The notes under the pieces are model-generated. The model had not been told where the DNA came from. It made no database searches and saw nothing but the letters and a program-made list of their open reading frames with translations. From positions 3,720,001-3,784,000 of the forward strand of contig JAPEUQ010000001.1 in assembly GCA_027946365.1 (NCBI GenBank): a stretch of 64,000 nucleotides of DNA, read 5' to 3'. This document shows, piece by piece, positions 9,715 to 20,379 of this stretch (within the stretch, counting starts at the first letter, position 1; each line of letters begins with the position of its first letter). The stretch is from Kalmusia sp. IMI 367209. Taxonomy: Eukaryota > Ascomycota > Dothideomycetes > Pleosporales > Didymosphaeriaceae. The translations under genes and the position numbers were made by a program.

Positions 9715-11678
9715 ATGGCCTCCTCGATCAAGGACCGCATTGCTGCCTTGAACATCGAACAGGTGCACGCCCCGTCGCCCACGAGCCGTCCGACGTACAG
9801 CTACGATCAAGCGCAGAACACCAAGAAGAAGCCGCCACCACCACCTCCACCGTCGCAAAGACCGCCAGCCGCGCAGAGAACCCAGACTGTGAACAACCCG
9901 CCCTTGTACAGCGCGCCAACGTCGGCCAGACAACTGGGCAATCAACCTGCACCCGTGCAACCTGAGACGCCCAGAAAGTCACCAGCACTTCCTCCCGCGA
10001 CCGCCCCCACGAAACACGCCCAAGCAGCCACCCAGTCTGCCGCCGCGCCAACCCTCACAGGCGGGAAGCTTAAGGAGAAGCACTTCAAAGGACTCGATTG
10101 CCACGACATCCTCTAGCATATCACGGCTTTCTCTCGATTCGCACAAGACGACGGCAAGTAATGGCACTTCGAATGGCGGTCGAATCTACACAGTCCGAGC
10201 ACCCGAGTATGACCCGACCAAGCTGCCTCCCCTACCGGTGAAGAAGGCTCCCGAGGAGAACAACAAGCAGAACAGCTCGATCAAAAAGGCAATGCGATCA
10301 AAGACAGATGTAACAAGCCCCAAAGCTTTACCACCTCAACTCCCGTCCCGGCCAGCTCTCCCTGCGCGACCTGGTTCGAAAGTCAATCGCATCATAGAGA
10401 ATGATCAACCAGACAAGGTCCGGAGACTGCCGCCTCCGAACTTGCCCTCTGCACTCGGTTTAGGATTCAACAACAAGCCCGACACATCACCTGCAGTTCC
10501 CACAAACCGCCCCACGCCCAGTGCACCTAATGAGTCAAGTGCGCCTCCTCCTATTCCCCTTGCATCGCGACCGAATTTAGATGCCATTATGGCGTCGAAA
10601 CCCAAACCTGGAGCTGTGCCTGCTTCCTGCCTTATCTGCCGTGACTTTTCCGGCCCTGATCAACACGCGGCTCAATTTCCTCGTACTAGCCTCCCCACCT
10701 CCGATGTGACTTGGCTTGCTACGCAACTAACGGCTCCGTTCCCCTCTGCTACAGACAAAGCACGTGCCATATTCGTCTGGTTGCATCACAACGTGGATTA
10801 CGATTGCCACTCTTTCTTCTCCGGAAATATTTCGAAATCCACTCCAGAGAGGACCATCACTTCGGGCTTGGCAGTTTGTGAAGGTTATGCGGGTCTTTTC
10901 GCCGCTCTTGCGCTTAAAGCTGGCTTGGAAGCCATCGTAGTTGGTGGACATGGCAAGGGTTTTTGGACATTCGGCCCTCAAGTCTGGCGATCCATTACCG
11001 CCGTACAAAGGGAACCACGCATGGAACGCAGTACGCATCGATCACGGACAGTGGAAGTTAATTGATGCTTGTTGGGGTGCCGGAAGCTTAGGGTGCGGCA
11101 ATCAGTATAACAGGCATTTCACTGCAGCAGAGTTTACGAGAAGCAATGAGGAGTTTGGCTACACGCATTTTCCCGAAGATAAGGCCCATCTCTTCCGTAA
11201 CGACGGCCGCATGTACACATGGGAGGATTATGTAATGGACGACATGGGAGAACGGCTCCAGATCTATGGAGATCCTGAAGGGGACCATGGAGTGAACCGC
11301 CGCACATTCCAACCGTCAATGAAGCACGTCAAAGTCCACGATCCTCGTGATCCTGTTATCAGGTTTCAGTTCGCTGTCTCCTGTCCGCACTGGGACCACG
11401 AGCGGAACGGCAATGGGAAACCCTACGTTATAACTCTTAACATCGGAGGCAGAGACGGAAGGAACTCACAGCATCTACCTTTCAACACAGACGGCAAGAT
11501 GTGGTGGCTGGACGTCAATCGGATCGATCTTGGCGCCCCTGGTCAGAAAATTAACGTCTGTGCCATTACTTCATTTGACAATAAGGACGGCAGAGGACTT
11601 ACGGTGGAGCAATTCAAGGCAAAGCAGGGCAGGGTTGCTTCGGGTTGGGGTTATGTTTGCTGTTGGGAATTGATCTAA
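9715..11678 (+). CDS. Transglutaminase-like (kyphoscoliosis-peptidase-type) protein, two frame breaks
   Basis: ATG at 9715, stop at 11676-11678; about 653 aa if two single extra bases are discounted. The first third is disordered and proline-rich (poly-P near 9833-9850), suited to binding SH3 or WW partners. A transglutaminase-like core follows: the catalytic Cys in AVCEGYAGLF, the His in NHAWNAV and the Asp in LIDACWG form a complete Cys-His-Asp set. A beta-rich C-terminal domain ends in CCWELI. Break 1: the frame from 9715 stops at 10116, and dropping one base at AAAGG (10087-10091) continues it; an 82-nt GTCTGC..CTCTAG intron (10035-10116) is an alternative. Break 2: the T5 run at 10960-10964 splits GHGKGF from the next conserved segment, and one T fewer restores it. 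No intron fits there. Related fungal proteins act in cytokinesis or the cytoskeleton (Cyk3 and hillarin families); that role is inferred. No SH3 domain is seen. Confidence 0.85.
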
Positions 11679-12305
11679 TGCATGTAATTGAGGTTATGGA
11701 TACCCAGGGAAAAGGATCATGGGATGGATTTATGGTTGTCATATGCTTCTTCGCGATGAGATCGGGGGATTTGAGATGTTCAGCATTCATGTCATTCTTT
11801 TTATTTTGTTAATGCGAGCTAATGATAATATGATCATGCTATCACGAATAGAAAGAAGATCGTCATAGGTTTGTAAGTTCACTAGAATATTGCATGTTCA
11901 GTTATAATTGACACTAACAAACTTCATAATTTAGTGCCGAATTTTTTTCTTCAGTGTTCGCATACTTACAGGTCGAAAGACGATGGATATCGCAGCAAGT
12001 GAACGTAGTCAAATGAAGATTACCATATACCATCGTTACTGTACGATTAGTCTTAGAGTTTTGCGTCGCGTCAGTAATGTCGGTATACGCCCACTGTGTG
12101 GAAGTGAGAGTGGTGGTCTAGGGCAGGGTATTACACGTGACGTAACTAGCTTGGCACAGCCAGACGTTTGTAGTACGGTCGCGAAAGAGCTTCGGAAGCT
12201 GGGCTACACGCGCTTTACGTTTTACTTTTCACCACAACTCCACCACATATCGCTCACCAAGTCAAGCATGCTTCGCGGCGCCTTGTGAGTTGATAATCAA
12301 TCATC
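11679..12305. other. Intergenic, no gene seen
   Basis: AT-richer spacer between two + strand genes. It holds the 3' UTR of the transglutaminase-like gene and the EDC3 promoter. No supported feature. Confidence 0.6.
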
Positions 12306-14774
12306 ATGGCGTCTACAGGCCTCATTGGAATTTCCGTCACCGTCACCCTCCAGAACCCACCGAATACAGTGGTTGAAGGCCTGGTCGCGAATGTCAACGC
12401 GCAGACTTCGACGCTGACGTTACAAAATGGTATGGTCAGCTCTCCGCTGTGCTTGGATTAGTATCGCTCATCACCCCTTCAGTCTTTTTCCCAGCCTCTG
12501 GACACCGCCTGAGCAGCTATCACGTAGAGGGGCACGCGATAGCTGACATCAAGGTCAACCATGCTGTGCCTGCTCAGACACCACAGCACAACCCTCCGCC
12601 GCTCCAGCCTCAGCCATCGTTTCATCAATACCCCCAGAACGTTCATCCGCCGGTGCCTTCTGTGCGACAGGCACCAGAACCTTTTGTGGACCCCGCCATC
12701 CTGAGCATGGGCAAGAGGACCTCTGTGGCTCCTACTCCTGCCCAGCCGCCTCTAGGGCCGCCTCAAGAAGCCCCCGCTACGCCAATGAAGCCAATACCTA
12801 CGACTAGCGTCGCGCCGTTACCTAAGAACAGTTCTCCGTTCGTCGGCGCTGCGAGACAGCGTAGCGTCAGGAAACCAAGCGCAGCCACGCTTGAAGGCCC
12901 ATTCTCGTCGCTGGACATTGCGGATGCGGAAGAACAGGATAGCGATGACAACAAGACTGTCCAGCCGGCACTCCGCCGAACGAGCATCAACAAGACACGC
13001 ACCGGGAAACCGATGGACGAGCCGATTGCGCAGTCTGCCGGCAAGAATGAGGAGGGAAACAAGCGTACAAGGCGTGGTGGCAAATCACGTAAAAAGGAAG
13101 TCGCTGCACAGGAGAGGCGCAACGGAAACGATCTCAATTCGTCTCCAGACGCTGCTCGCAAAACGTACGTACTAATCTCTTCTGAACTACCCGTAGTTCA
13201 TGATTTCATGCCTGCACATTTGAAAGTATGAGTGCTTAAGCTGACTGTCCCATAGTAAGGGCAACGGCTGGAGACAAACGCCGATGCTCCAAGATCCTGA
13301 GCCACCCCAGGGGAGGACACCCGGCCTCATCGGCGGCAGAGTTGGGTTGCAAGCGGCGAATGCGTCAAATCGCAAGACACGGCGCCAGAGAGCGCTCGAT
13401 GCAACCAATGGCTGGGCGACCGAAGATGCGACTGATATACAAGATCTCCCCGAATTCGATTTCGCCGAAAACCTATCCAAGTTTGACAAACGCGGGGTGT
13501 TCGATCAGATCAGGAATGAGGACACAACTGCAGATGAAGACCGCTTGGTCAGTTTCAATCGCCTAGCAAGGCCTGGTACACATGGCGGAAAGAATCTGCA
13601 TCCGACGGAAAATGTGCTGGATGGTCGTCGAGTGAAGAGCGCATCCAATTCAAGTTCGGATGAGGAGCTGTCCGACTTTGGAAGTGGACGCAACTCTAGG
13701 AGGGCGATGTCACGAACATCTATCAAGCGGATACCTACGCGACAAGGCAGTGGTGTTCAGGGGGATATCGACGCGCAAAGCCATCCTGGTGCGCCCGTCC
13801 TCATGACACGCGCTGCCAATCGCTCTCTCATCAACCGTCAATACGCCTCTTCATCACATGCAACTGGTAGTCCGAAGCCAGGAAGGATAACAACACCCCC
13901 TGACTCCCCACTGCTTGATGCCTCGTCAGTAAGCTGCTTGCGACTTGTCAATAGCAATCGCAAATGCCACACCATTACCCCCGGGGGTATGCTAGCAGTG
14001 GAAGAGATAGCAGAAGTCGATTACGGTCTCTCGGAAGACATCATGGCCGAAAACGCAGGCCGCGGCATCGCCGAAGTAGCCCTCTCCGCTGTCAACCCAG
14101 GCGGCCGCCGCCTGGCCCGCGAGAACCCCAACGCCCGCCCTGTCATCGTCGTCCTGGCTGGAAACCACCGCGGCGGTGCCCGAGCAATCGCGGCCGCCCG
14201 CCAACTCCACGCCCGCGGTCCCAAAGTCATGGTCGCGCTCCTTGGCTTCGAGCGCACCCCCGACTGGGACCGCGATGTTCGCCGTCAAGTTGACCTCTTC
14301 AAGAAATTTGGCGGCTCGGTGCGCGCATGGCCCGACACTGAAGACGCCTTAAAACGCCTCCATGCACCCCCTGAACTCATCATCGACGCGCTGCTTGGCC
14401 GCCATAAAGAATTCGACGCACTCGGGGACGAGGACCGGCGCACAGTCCTCTCCATCGTCGGATGGGCGAATAAGTCTCGTGCAGCCGTACTCGCTGTTGA
14501 ATCGCCGTCCGGTGTAGGTGGGTCAACGGGCGAAGTCGCGATACTCGAAGGCGAACCGCTTGAGGTTCGGGCGAAATACATCGTTTGTCTTGGGGCGCCA
14601 CGAAGCGGGCTACTCAAGGCGCTGCAGAATGGCGCGGGGAGAGATCCAAATTGGTTGATTTGGGTGGTAGACATTGGGATCAACAGGGCTTGGAGGGAAG
14701 CCGGCATCGGAGGGGGAAAGGGCATCAAGTTTGGCGAGTTTTGGGCTGTGCAGGTGGAGTTTGTGGAGCAATAA
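12306..14774 (+). CDS. EDC3: Enhancer of mRNA decapping EDC3
   Basis: Cytoplasmic P-body scaffold that activates the Dcp1-Dcp2 decapping enzyme. Exons are 12306-12429, 12483-13164 and 13256-14774, giving 774 aa. Intron 1 is GTATGG..TTCAG. Intron 2 is GTACGT..CATAG with a CTGAC branch point. Domains in order: an N-terminal LSm-like fold (about residues 1-70, starting MASTGLIGISVTVTL), which binds helical motifs in Dcp2; a long disordered linker; an FDF motif (EFDFAENLSKFDK, about 334-347), which binds the DEAD-box helicase Dhh1; and a YjeF-N Rossmann-like domain (about 498-774), used for dimerisation and RNA binding in known EDC3. The domain order matches yeast and human EDC3. No frame breaks. 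Confidence 0.95.
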
Positions 14775-15296
14775 GAACTTGTATGATATATTATGGTTTT
14801 GATGCATTGCGCGGCGTTCATTGTTTGGGAGCAAACGCTCGGAGGATTGGGCCAATATGAGATGGGATGAAAAAAACAGCCGCATAAGCGGCGGAAAAGT
14901 ATGCATGAACTATCGAATTGACCCCGATGCCAATCTGAATGCTCCAGAGACTGACAGAATGCAGTCTATATCATCGCTACCATTAAGTTATTTTATAAGA
15001 GGATATATATTCGGACGACGTCTTTGGAACGTAGCGAGACGCGTGCTTGGTGTGGAACATTGAAGCCTGCATGCAGAATGGAGATCCTTAAAGGGGACGA
15101 TTGCGATGTTGTTTGTTTAATTCGTTTTGAGTATCGTACCCAGGTCTTGTGACGGTCTGTAAGTTTCCACTCTCTTTCCCGTGACTAGGCTATCATCTCT
15201 TCGGTTGGAGATGCGCTCGCTGATAGACACCTAGAGATATCCGAGAACACTACTTTCCAGCTCCACCGAACGATCCCATATTTTCCACCTAACCAC
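14775..15296. other. Convergent intergenic spacer
   Basis: Lies between the 3' ends of EDC3 (+) and the M20 gene (-). Both terminators must lie here. No gene or repeat seen. Confidence 0.6.
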
Positions 15297-16673
15297 CTAA
15301 CTCTTCTGGAAGTCTTCCATATCCTTCTTCCACTCCTCCTGCACCCTCTCAAGCAAGCCATGCACGCTACAAACATCGACCGCGACCCCCGCTAACGCCT
15401 TTCCGACCCTCATAGCCCTTTCGAAAGCACCCCTCGTGCTACTCGCTCTCTCAAAGTCGGGCGTGTGATTCCGCCCGCCCTCTCCCCACTTTTCAATCGC
15501 AAAGCTCGCGTTTATGCTCGGCATGGCGTAGCTCAGATTCCCCTGGTCCGTACTTGCCTTCACATACGTGTACTCGCCCGGTGGGGGAATCGGTGGATCC
15601 GGTACGTTTGGGAGAGAGTTGAAGTAACGGGTGTAGGAAGCGGCCAAAATGCGATTGGGCACATGGTCCGCGTAGCCGGAGACGTACTCAAGGCCTAGAC
15701 GAGCACCTGTTGCTTCGGCGCCGGCGCGGAGGCAGGCCTCGATTTTGTGGCGAAGCATGGAGAGGCGCGACGAGGTCGAGGCCCGGATGACGAAGACTCC
15801 AGCTGCATGCTCGTGGATGATATTCGGCGCTTTGCCTCCGTCCGTGATGTGCATGCCTACCACGTCGTCGGGTCGCAATTGTTGTCTGAGCACGCTTACG
15901 GCGTTGTAGGCAATGATGAGCGCGTCTAGGGCATTGATACCTAGCCAGGGGCTATTTGCTGCGTGTGCGGCGCGGCCGAAGTATTCCACTTCGAGGCGCG
16001 CAAAAGCCGTCGTCCGGACCAGTGGGCTGTTGTTTGGAATACCTGGGTGTGAGATCAGGGAAATGTCGACATCTTTGTATGCGCCTGCCTCGAGGAGGCG
16101 GATCTTGCCGCCACCGTAGCCTTCTTCTCCGGGGGTGCCGAGCAGTACGATGCGTCCGGAAAGGTTGTGCGTGGTTAGAATGTGTGCTGTTGCGAGGGCG
16201 GCGGCTAGTGAGGCAACTGCGATAAGATTGTGACCACAAGCGTGCCCCAGGTTTGGAAGAGCGTCTAGTTGGCATCAACGAGATGTGATCTGGGATGGAT
16301 GGATGGTGGGTGTTGTATCTTGCGTACCCATTTCGGCGTTGAAGGAGACTATTGGTCCCTTCTTCCCAGTGTCGTAGACTGCCGTCCATGCTGTTTGTAT
16401 TCCGTAGGCTGATGGCGTGACTTCCCAGCCGTCTTGTGAACTCATAAATTGCGTAAGCGCGTCGTGAGCCTTGTACTCTTTGAAAGCCAATTCGGGATTC
16501 TCATGTATGAATTTGTTCAGGGGCCATAGAGCATCTTGTAAAGTATCGATGTATTCGTCGATCTCCGACAAATATTTGGGCGAGGCATCATGTGAATGGT
16601 ATTTCGTAGGCTTGTCGTCCCTAGCTATGAATATGAATCCATGTTCTTCCGTCTCTTTGACTTCCATTTTCAT
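15297..16673 (-). CDS. M20 family metallopeptidase / amidohydrolase
   Basis: Two exons, 16328-16673 and 15297-16264, separated by an intron from GTACGC to CAACTAG; 437 aa. It is a zinc-dependent hydrolase of the M20D type (amidohydrolase / PM20D2-like), which cleaves amide bonds of N-acyl amino acids or dipeptides. Metal-site motifs are visible: GHACGHN (H123, H127), TPGEEGYGGGK (E162/E163) and an SHPG segment. The dimerisation-domain stretch EYFGRAAHAANSPWLGINALDA is well conserved. There is no signal peptide, so it is probably cytosolic. The start ATG at 16673 is followed by a second Met two codons later; either could serve. It is divergent from the oxygenase at 17087, with 413 bp between the starts. 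The exact substrate cannot be told from sequence. Confidence 0.9.
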
Positions 16674-17086
16674 AGAACATCAACATTGAGATCGAGATAT
16701 TTTCACATTAGAGAGTGATGTAGTACCATGTTAGTTCTATTGATGCAAGATTGAAAGTCCGATTTGACAAAGCATTCAAGATAGTACAATGCGGTCATAG
16801 CGTGGCTGGGCTTCCCCGCGTGGAGGTACATGTGCCATGTGCCACGGGGGTCAACCGGGTAAATTCCACACCGGGATACGATGCTCCGTGACATTATCAG
16901 TTACTGTATATGGCCATTCAAAGTACTGTATTCCTGCAGAGCAAAAAGCTTTTGCCGGGTTTTGATAGTGGATCTAGTCATCGTTATCGGCAGTTGCATA
17001 AAAGTTATTGCATCCAAGGCAGTCGTCAGCAGTGTGCAGAATGGCACCTCTTTTGCTCATGACCGATACCACAGAAGCATACCAAG
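16674..17086. other. Divergent promoter region
   Basis: 413 bp between the M20 start (-) and the first 2OG-oxygenase start (+). It should serve both. No distinct site recognised. Confidence 0.5.
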
Positions 17087-17950
17087 ATGCATGAGAAGCC
17101 ACTCCCAATGAGTGATGGTCTCGTCAAGCACAACGTACAGACGACGTTCAACTACTGGGACGACCCCGGCGATGGCTCCAAGCCGACCCCTATCGTTATC
17201 GGAGGAGGCAGAATATCGAACAAACGACCCCACCGTCCTCATAACTTTATAGTCACCGACGTCACCGGCGACGAAGAGGAATACTCGCTCGACAGCCATG
17301 GATTCCAATTTTGCCGCCATAAGAGCGTTGAGAAAGACTTCATCGACGAGCAAGCGATTCAAACCATCTACTATGAAGAATGTAGGCAGTTATTGAAGAA
17401 CATCACTGGAGCTACACGTGTTCATATCTTCAACCATAAGGTCCGTCGTGGGCCGACTCAGTGGCACCACCTAGGCTTTAGCAACCTCGCGAACCGTGGG
17501 CCTGTCACAAGAACACATGTAGATCAGTCGTACGAAGGAGCGGAGCTGAGACTACGATGGGAATTTCCGCAAGATGCGGATGAGTTGGTGAAGAGGAGGT
17601 ACCAGATTATCAATGTGTGGCGACCCATTCAGACAGTTCTCAAGGATCCTATCGCGGTTGCGGATGCGTATTCAGTCCCCGATGCTGATTTGGTCGCGGC
17701 AGAGATGACCGAGGATGGATTTAAAGGAGAACAATGGGTTGTTCGGCACAATCCAGATCACCGATGGTACTACAAACACCAGTTGACACCTAGTGAGGTG
17801 CTCTTGATCAAATGCTTTGATTCAGATACATCGGTGGCACGAAGATCACTTCATTCAGCTTTCGAGGATCCCACCTATCAAAATAGGGAATCCAGACAGA
17901 GCATCGAGGTTAGGTGTCTGGTTTGCTACGATGCCGCAGACATGGTCTGA
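17087..17950 (+). CDS. GA4-desaturase/CmcJ-like Fe(II)/2OG oxygenase
   Basis: Single-exon gene, 287 aa, ATG at 17087. It matches the fungal family often annotated as GA4 desaturase, AsaB or CmcJ-like hydroxylase/desaturase. These non-heme iron enzymes use 2-oxoglutarate and often tailor secondary metabolites. Visible signs: an N-terminal FNYW motif, an HxD iron-binding pair in RTHVDQSYEGA (H144, D146), the conserved NVWRPIQTVLKDP segment, and a distal HSAFEDP (H256) for the third iron ligand, followed by a terminal ESRQSIEVRCLVCYD block. No signal peptide. It is followed 606 bp downstream by a second, unrelated 2OG oxygenase on the same strand. The substrate is unknown; many members lie in biosynthetic clusters, but no synthase gene is present in this window. 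Confidence 0.88.
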   Translation: MHEKPLPMSDGLVKHNVQTTFNYWDDPGDGSKPTPIVIGGGRISNKRPHRPHNFIVTDVTGDEEEYSLDSHGFQFCRHKSVEKDFIDEQAIQTIYYEECRQLLKNITGATRVHIFNHKVRRGPTQWHHLGFSNLANRGPVTRTHVDQSYEGAELRLRWEFPQDADELVKRRYQIINVWRPIQTVLKDPIAVADAYSVPDADLVAAEMTEDGFKGEQWVVRHNPDHRWYYKHQLTPSEVLLIKCFDSDTSVARRSLHSAFEDPTYQNRESRQSIEVRCLVCYDAADMV

Positions 17951-18556
17951 TTGAGCAAGTTTCGTTATATCCTGGACATCTCACCAAGGACAAGAGATTA
18001 CAAGCTGAGGGGTAGCAGCTACTCTTTACCGATATTGCCCATATGTAACGTCCAGAAAAGGCTAGACAATAACGCAAGATGCGGGGAGCTCCAGCTAGAT
18101 TGCATGTGACTTGTTACATGTCTTGACTCCTTGCATACGTTTGTTACCCCTCTACTCAAATAGAGCGATTTGCCGGCTTGGCATAATGTAGCTTGTCAAG
18201 TGCCGTTGAAGCACAATCCAGTAGTGTATACAAACCGACCCGGTGGGTGAAGATAACGGCCTTAGATCCATTCTTGGGTTGCAAACCGAGGTGGAGCAAC
18301 CACTTTGGGAGAATGCAGTACCTCCATACACAAGCAGTGGGGAGCGGGGAAGCGAAACAAGACCACTATCTATCTTGTGGCAATCATTGATTCGTAGGAA
18401 CGATGATAACCGCGCTCGCCGACGTTCGCATACGCATGGTTGTGGTATATAAGCTCTGTCTCGAGTAGGTCAGGAGTTGGCAGACTGCGTTATTATCAGG
18501 TGGACGAGAATCTTTCCTATCCGTTATCGAGACACTAGAAAAATTGTTAGGACACC
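17951..18556. other. Intergenic, promoter of second oxygenase
   Basis: 606 bp spacer; apart from the TATA box at 18446 no feature seen. Confidence 0.6.
18446..18453 (+). promoter_or_regulatory. TATA box
   Basis: TATATAAG, 104 nt upstream of the ATG at 18557; spacing fits a core promoter. Confidence 0.55.
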
Positions 18557-19743
18557 ATGGCTCCCACGATTGACCCCCCGCAGACAGTCGAATGGCAGGG
18601 CAAGCGAGTGCCCGTCTGGTCAATGAGGACGATTGACTACGGTCTACTCCTTTCTCAGGATCCTGCCGAAGTCGACAAAGTGCTCAAGGCGTGTCTTGAG
18701 GATGGATATTTTTACCTCGACCTCAACAACATCGATGGTCGCCGCATGCTCGGTGACCAGCAAGAAACCCTCAAGCTCATGCACCGATTCTTCGAGGCCC
18801 CGATCGAGGCTAAGAACGAGTTCGGCTTGATCTCTTCGCATCTTGGATACGAGCCTCAGGGCAGCCGAACTGGTGCCTTCGGAGCTGGAACCAAGGACGG
18901 ATATGAGATGTTGAAGGTTTCCCGTGATGAGATCCAGAGGGGAAGCCCTAAGGTTCCGTCCCCGATCAAGAACAGTGGCGACCTCGGTGTGTTGGAGAAC
19001 TCTATCGGTAGCTGCAACACCATCACCAAGGTCATCCTCTCGGCCCTTTCGACTGGTATGGGCTTGGTTGGAGCTTCGCGTTACGAAAACCACCATCGCA
19101 ACGACCGCCCGTCGACTACCACAGTAAGAAAACTTCTATACTGGGCCCTGAGCCTTGCCTCAAATGTTGGATATGAACTAACGCTGAAAAGTTGTCGATG
19201 ATGCACTACCTCCCTTCAGAGATCACCGGTGACAAGGCTGTCGGCCATCAGAAACACACCGACATCAGCTCCCTAACGCTGCTCTTCAGCGAGCAGTGGG
19301 GTCTTCAGATCCGCCCTCCAGGGACATGCGGTGCCCGCGAAATGGGTTTCGTCGCTCCTAAGAAAGGCTGCGCTTTCGTCCACGTTGGTGATTCGTTGAG
19401 ATTCGCTAGTGGAATGAAGATGCAGTCATGCATCCACCGCGTCGTGCCCTTCGACCCCAAGGAGCACCGCTACTCGATTGCCTACTTCCTCCGTGCCGAG
19501 GATGACACCATGTTCATGGACAGCGAGGGCCGCTACGTCACAGCTGGCCAGTGGCACGACGAGAAGTTCAAGGCCTTCACCGACCCGTGGATGTACCAAG
19601 CCCAGGCGCCCAAGACGATGATTCTGGGTGGCATGACCGAGGATGGAGAGGACGACCGCCAGCAGCAGGAGATTGAGCCTCCGTCCGAACCCAGCCCCGT
19701 GGCAGCGAAAGCACAGCTTGCATCGGTTTCTGCCCAGGCATAG
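18557..19743 (+). CDS. Isopenicillin-N-synthase-like 2OG-Fe(II) oxygenase
   Basis: Two exons, 18557-19123 and 19192-19743; the intron is GTAAGA..AAAAG with a CTAAC branch point. 372 aa, cytosolic. The N-terminal DIOX_N region (VPVWSMRTIDYG, then DGYFYLDL) is followed by the jelly-roll 2OG-FeII domain. Iron ligands are H211 and D213 in GHQKHTD and H271 in CIHR; the 2-oxoglutarate-binding R282-x-S284 is in HRYS. All catalytic residues are present, so an active dioxygenase is expected. The last ~45 residues are a Q/E/P/A-rich tail beyond the fold. Substrate unknown. It stands in tandem with a GA4-desaturase-type oxygenase, a different branch of the superfamily, which hints at a shared pathway but does not prove it. 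Confidence 0.92.
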
Positions 19744-20379
19744 GTAGCTTGTGGTAAATGAATTGAATTTGTTATGATGAAGTTCTGCATTGATCGTGAC
19801 TATGTATACTTAGTAGAGACACGGCTGAGTTGCGTTATGACAAACAGGCTGTCTAGGCAAGATACAAGGGGAATGTGATCAGTTTCGGGATTACGGTAAC
19901 AGGACTAGAAGTAGGCTGGAAGAGGGGAAGTGATGTACATTGGAGGGTTATAACCGAATTGGGATTCGGTGTACCAATCCCCAAAGATGCCTATCATGAA
20001 TGGTTAGATACCCACGCTGTCTAATTTCGTACAAAGGTCCAACAATTGAATATATGAAAGCGCCCAACTACTGTTCATGTATGTCAGTCTGGACCAGTCC
20101 TTCCGTTCTCCCCTTTTAGCTTCTGCTTCGCAATGAAGTATCAGCGATGAAGCTGTAATGAGTAATCATTAATTTCATGGAGCGCAAATTGTTCAGATAA
20201 ATATGAATACAAAGAATGCTTATGAAACATAGTAGCATACGCTCACATGAAGCGTTCAGATATCTACGCATTTTCCAAATACACAAGTACCAATCGTATC
20301 CCTGTCTTTAGATCGTGGATCTAGGGGAGTCCATCAACGCCATCCCATGCAATTGCCTTTTGCCCTAATTACGCTAACA
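19744..20379. other. Convergent intergenic spacer
   Basis: 636 bp between the 3' ends of the oxygenase (+) and the J-protein (-). AT-rich; no gene seen. Confidence 0.6.
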
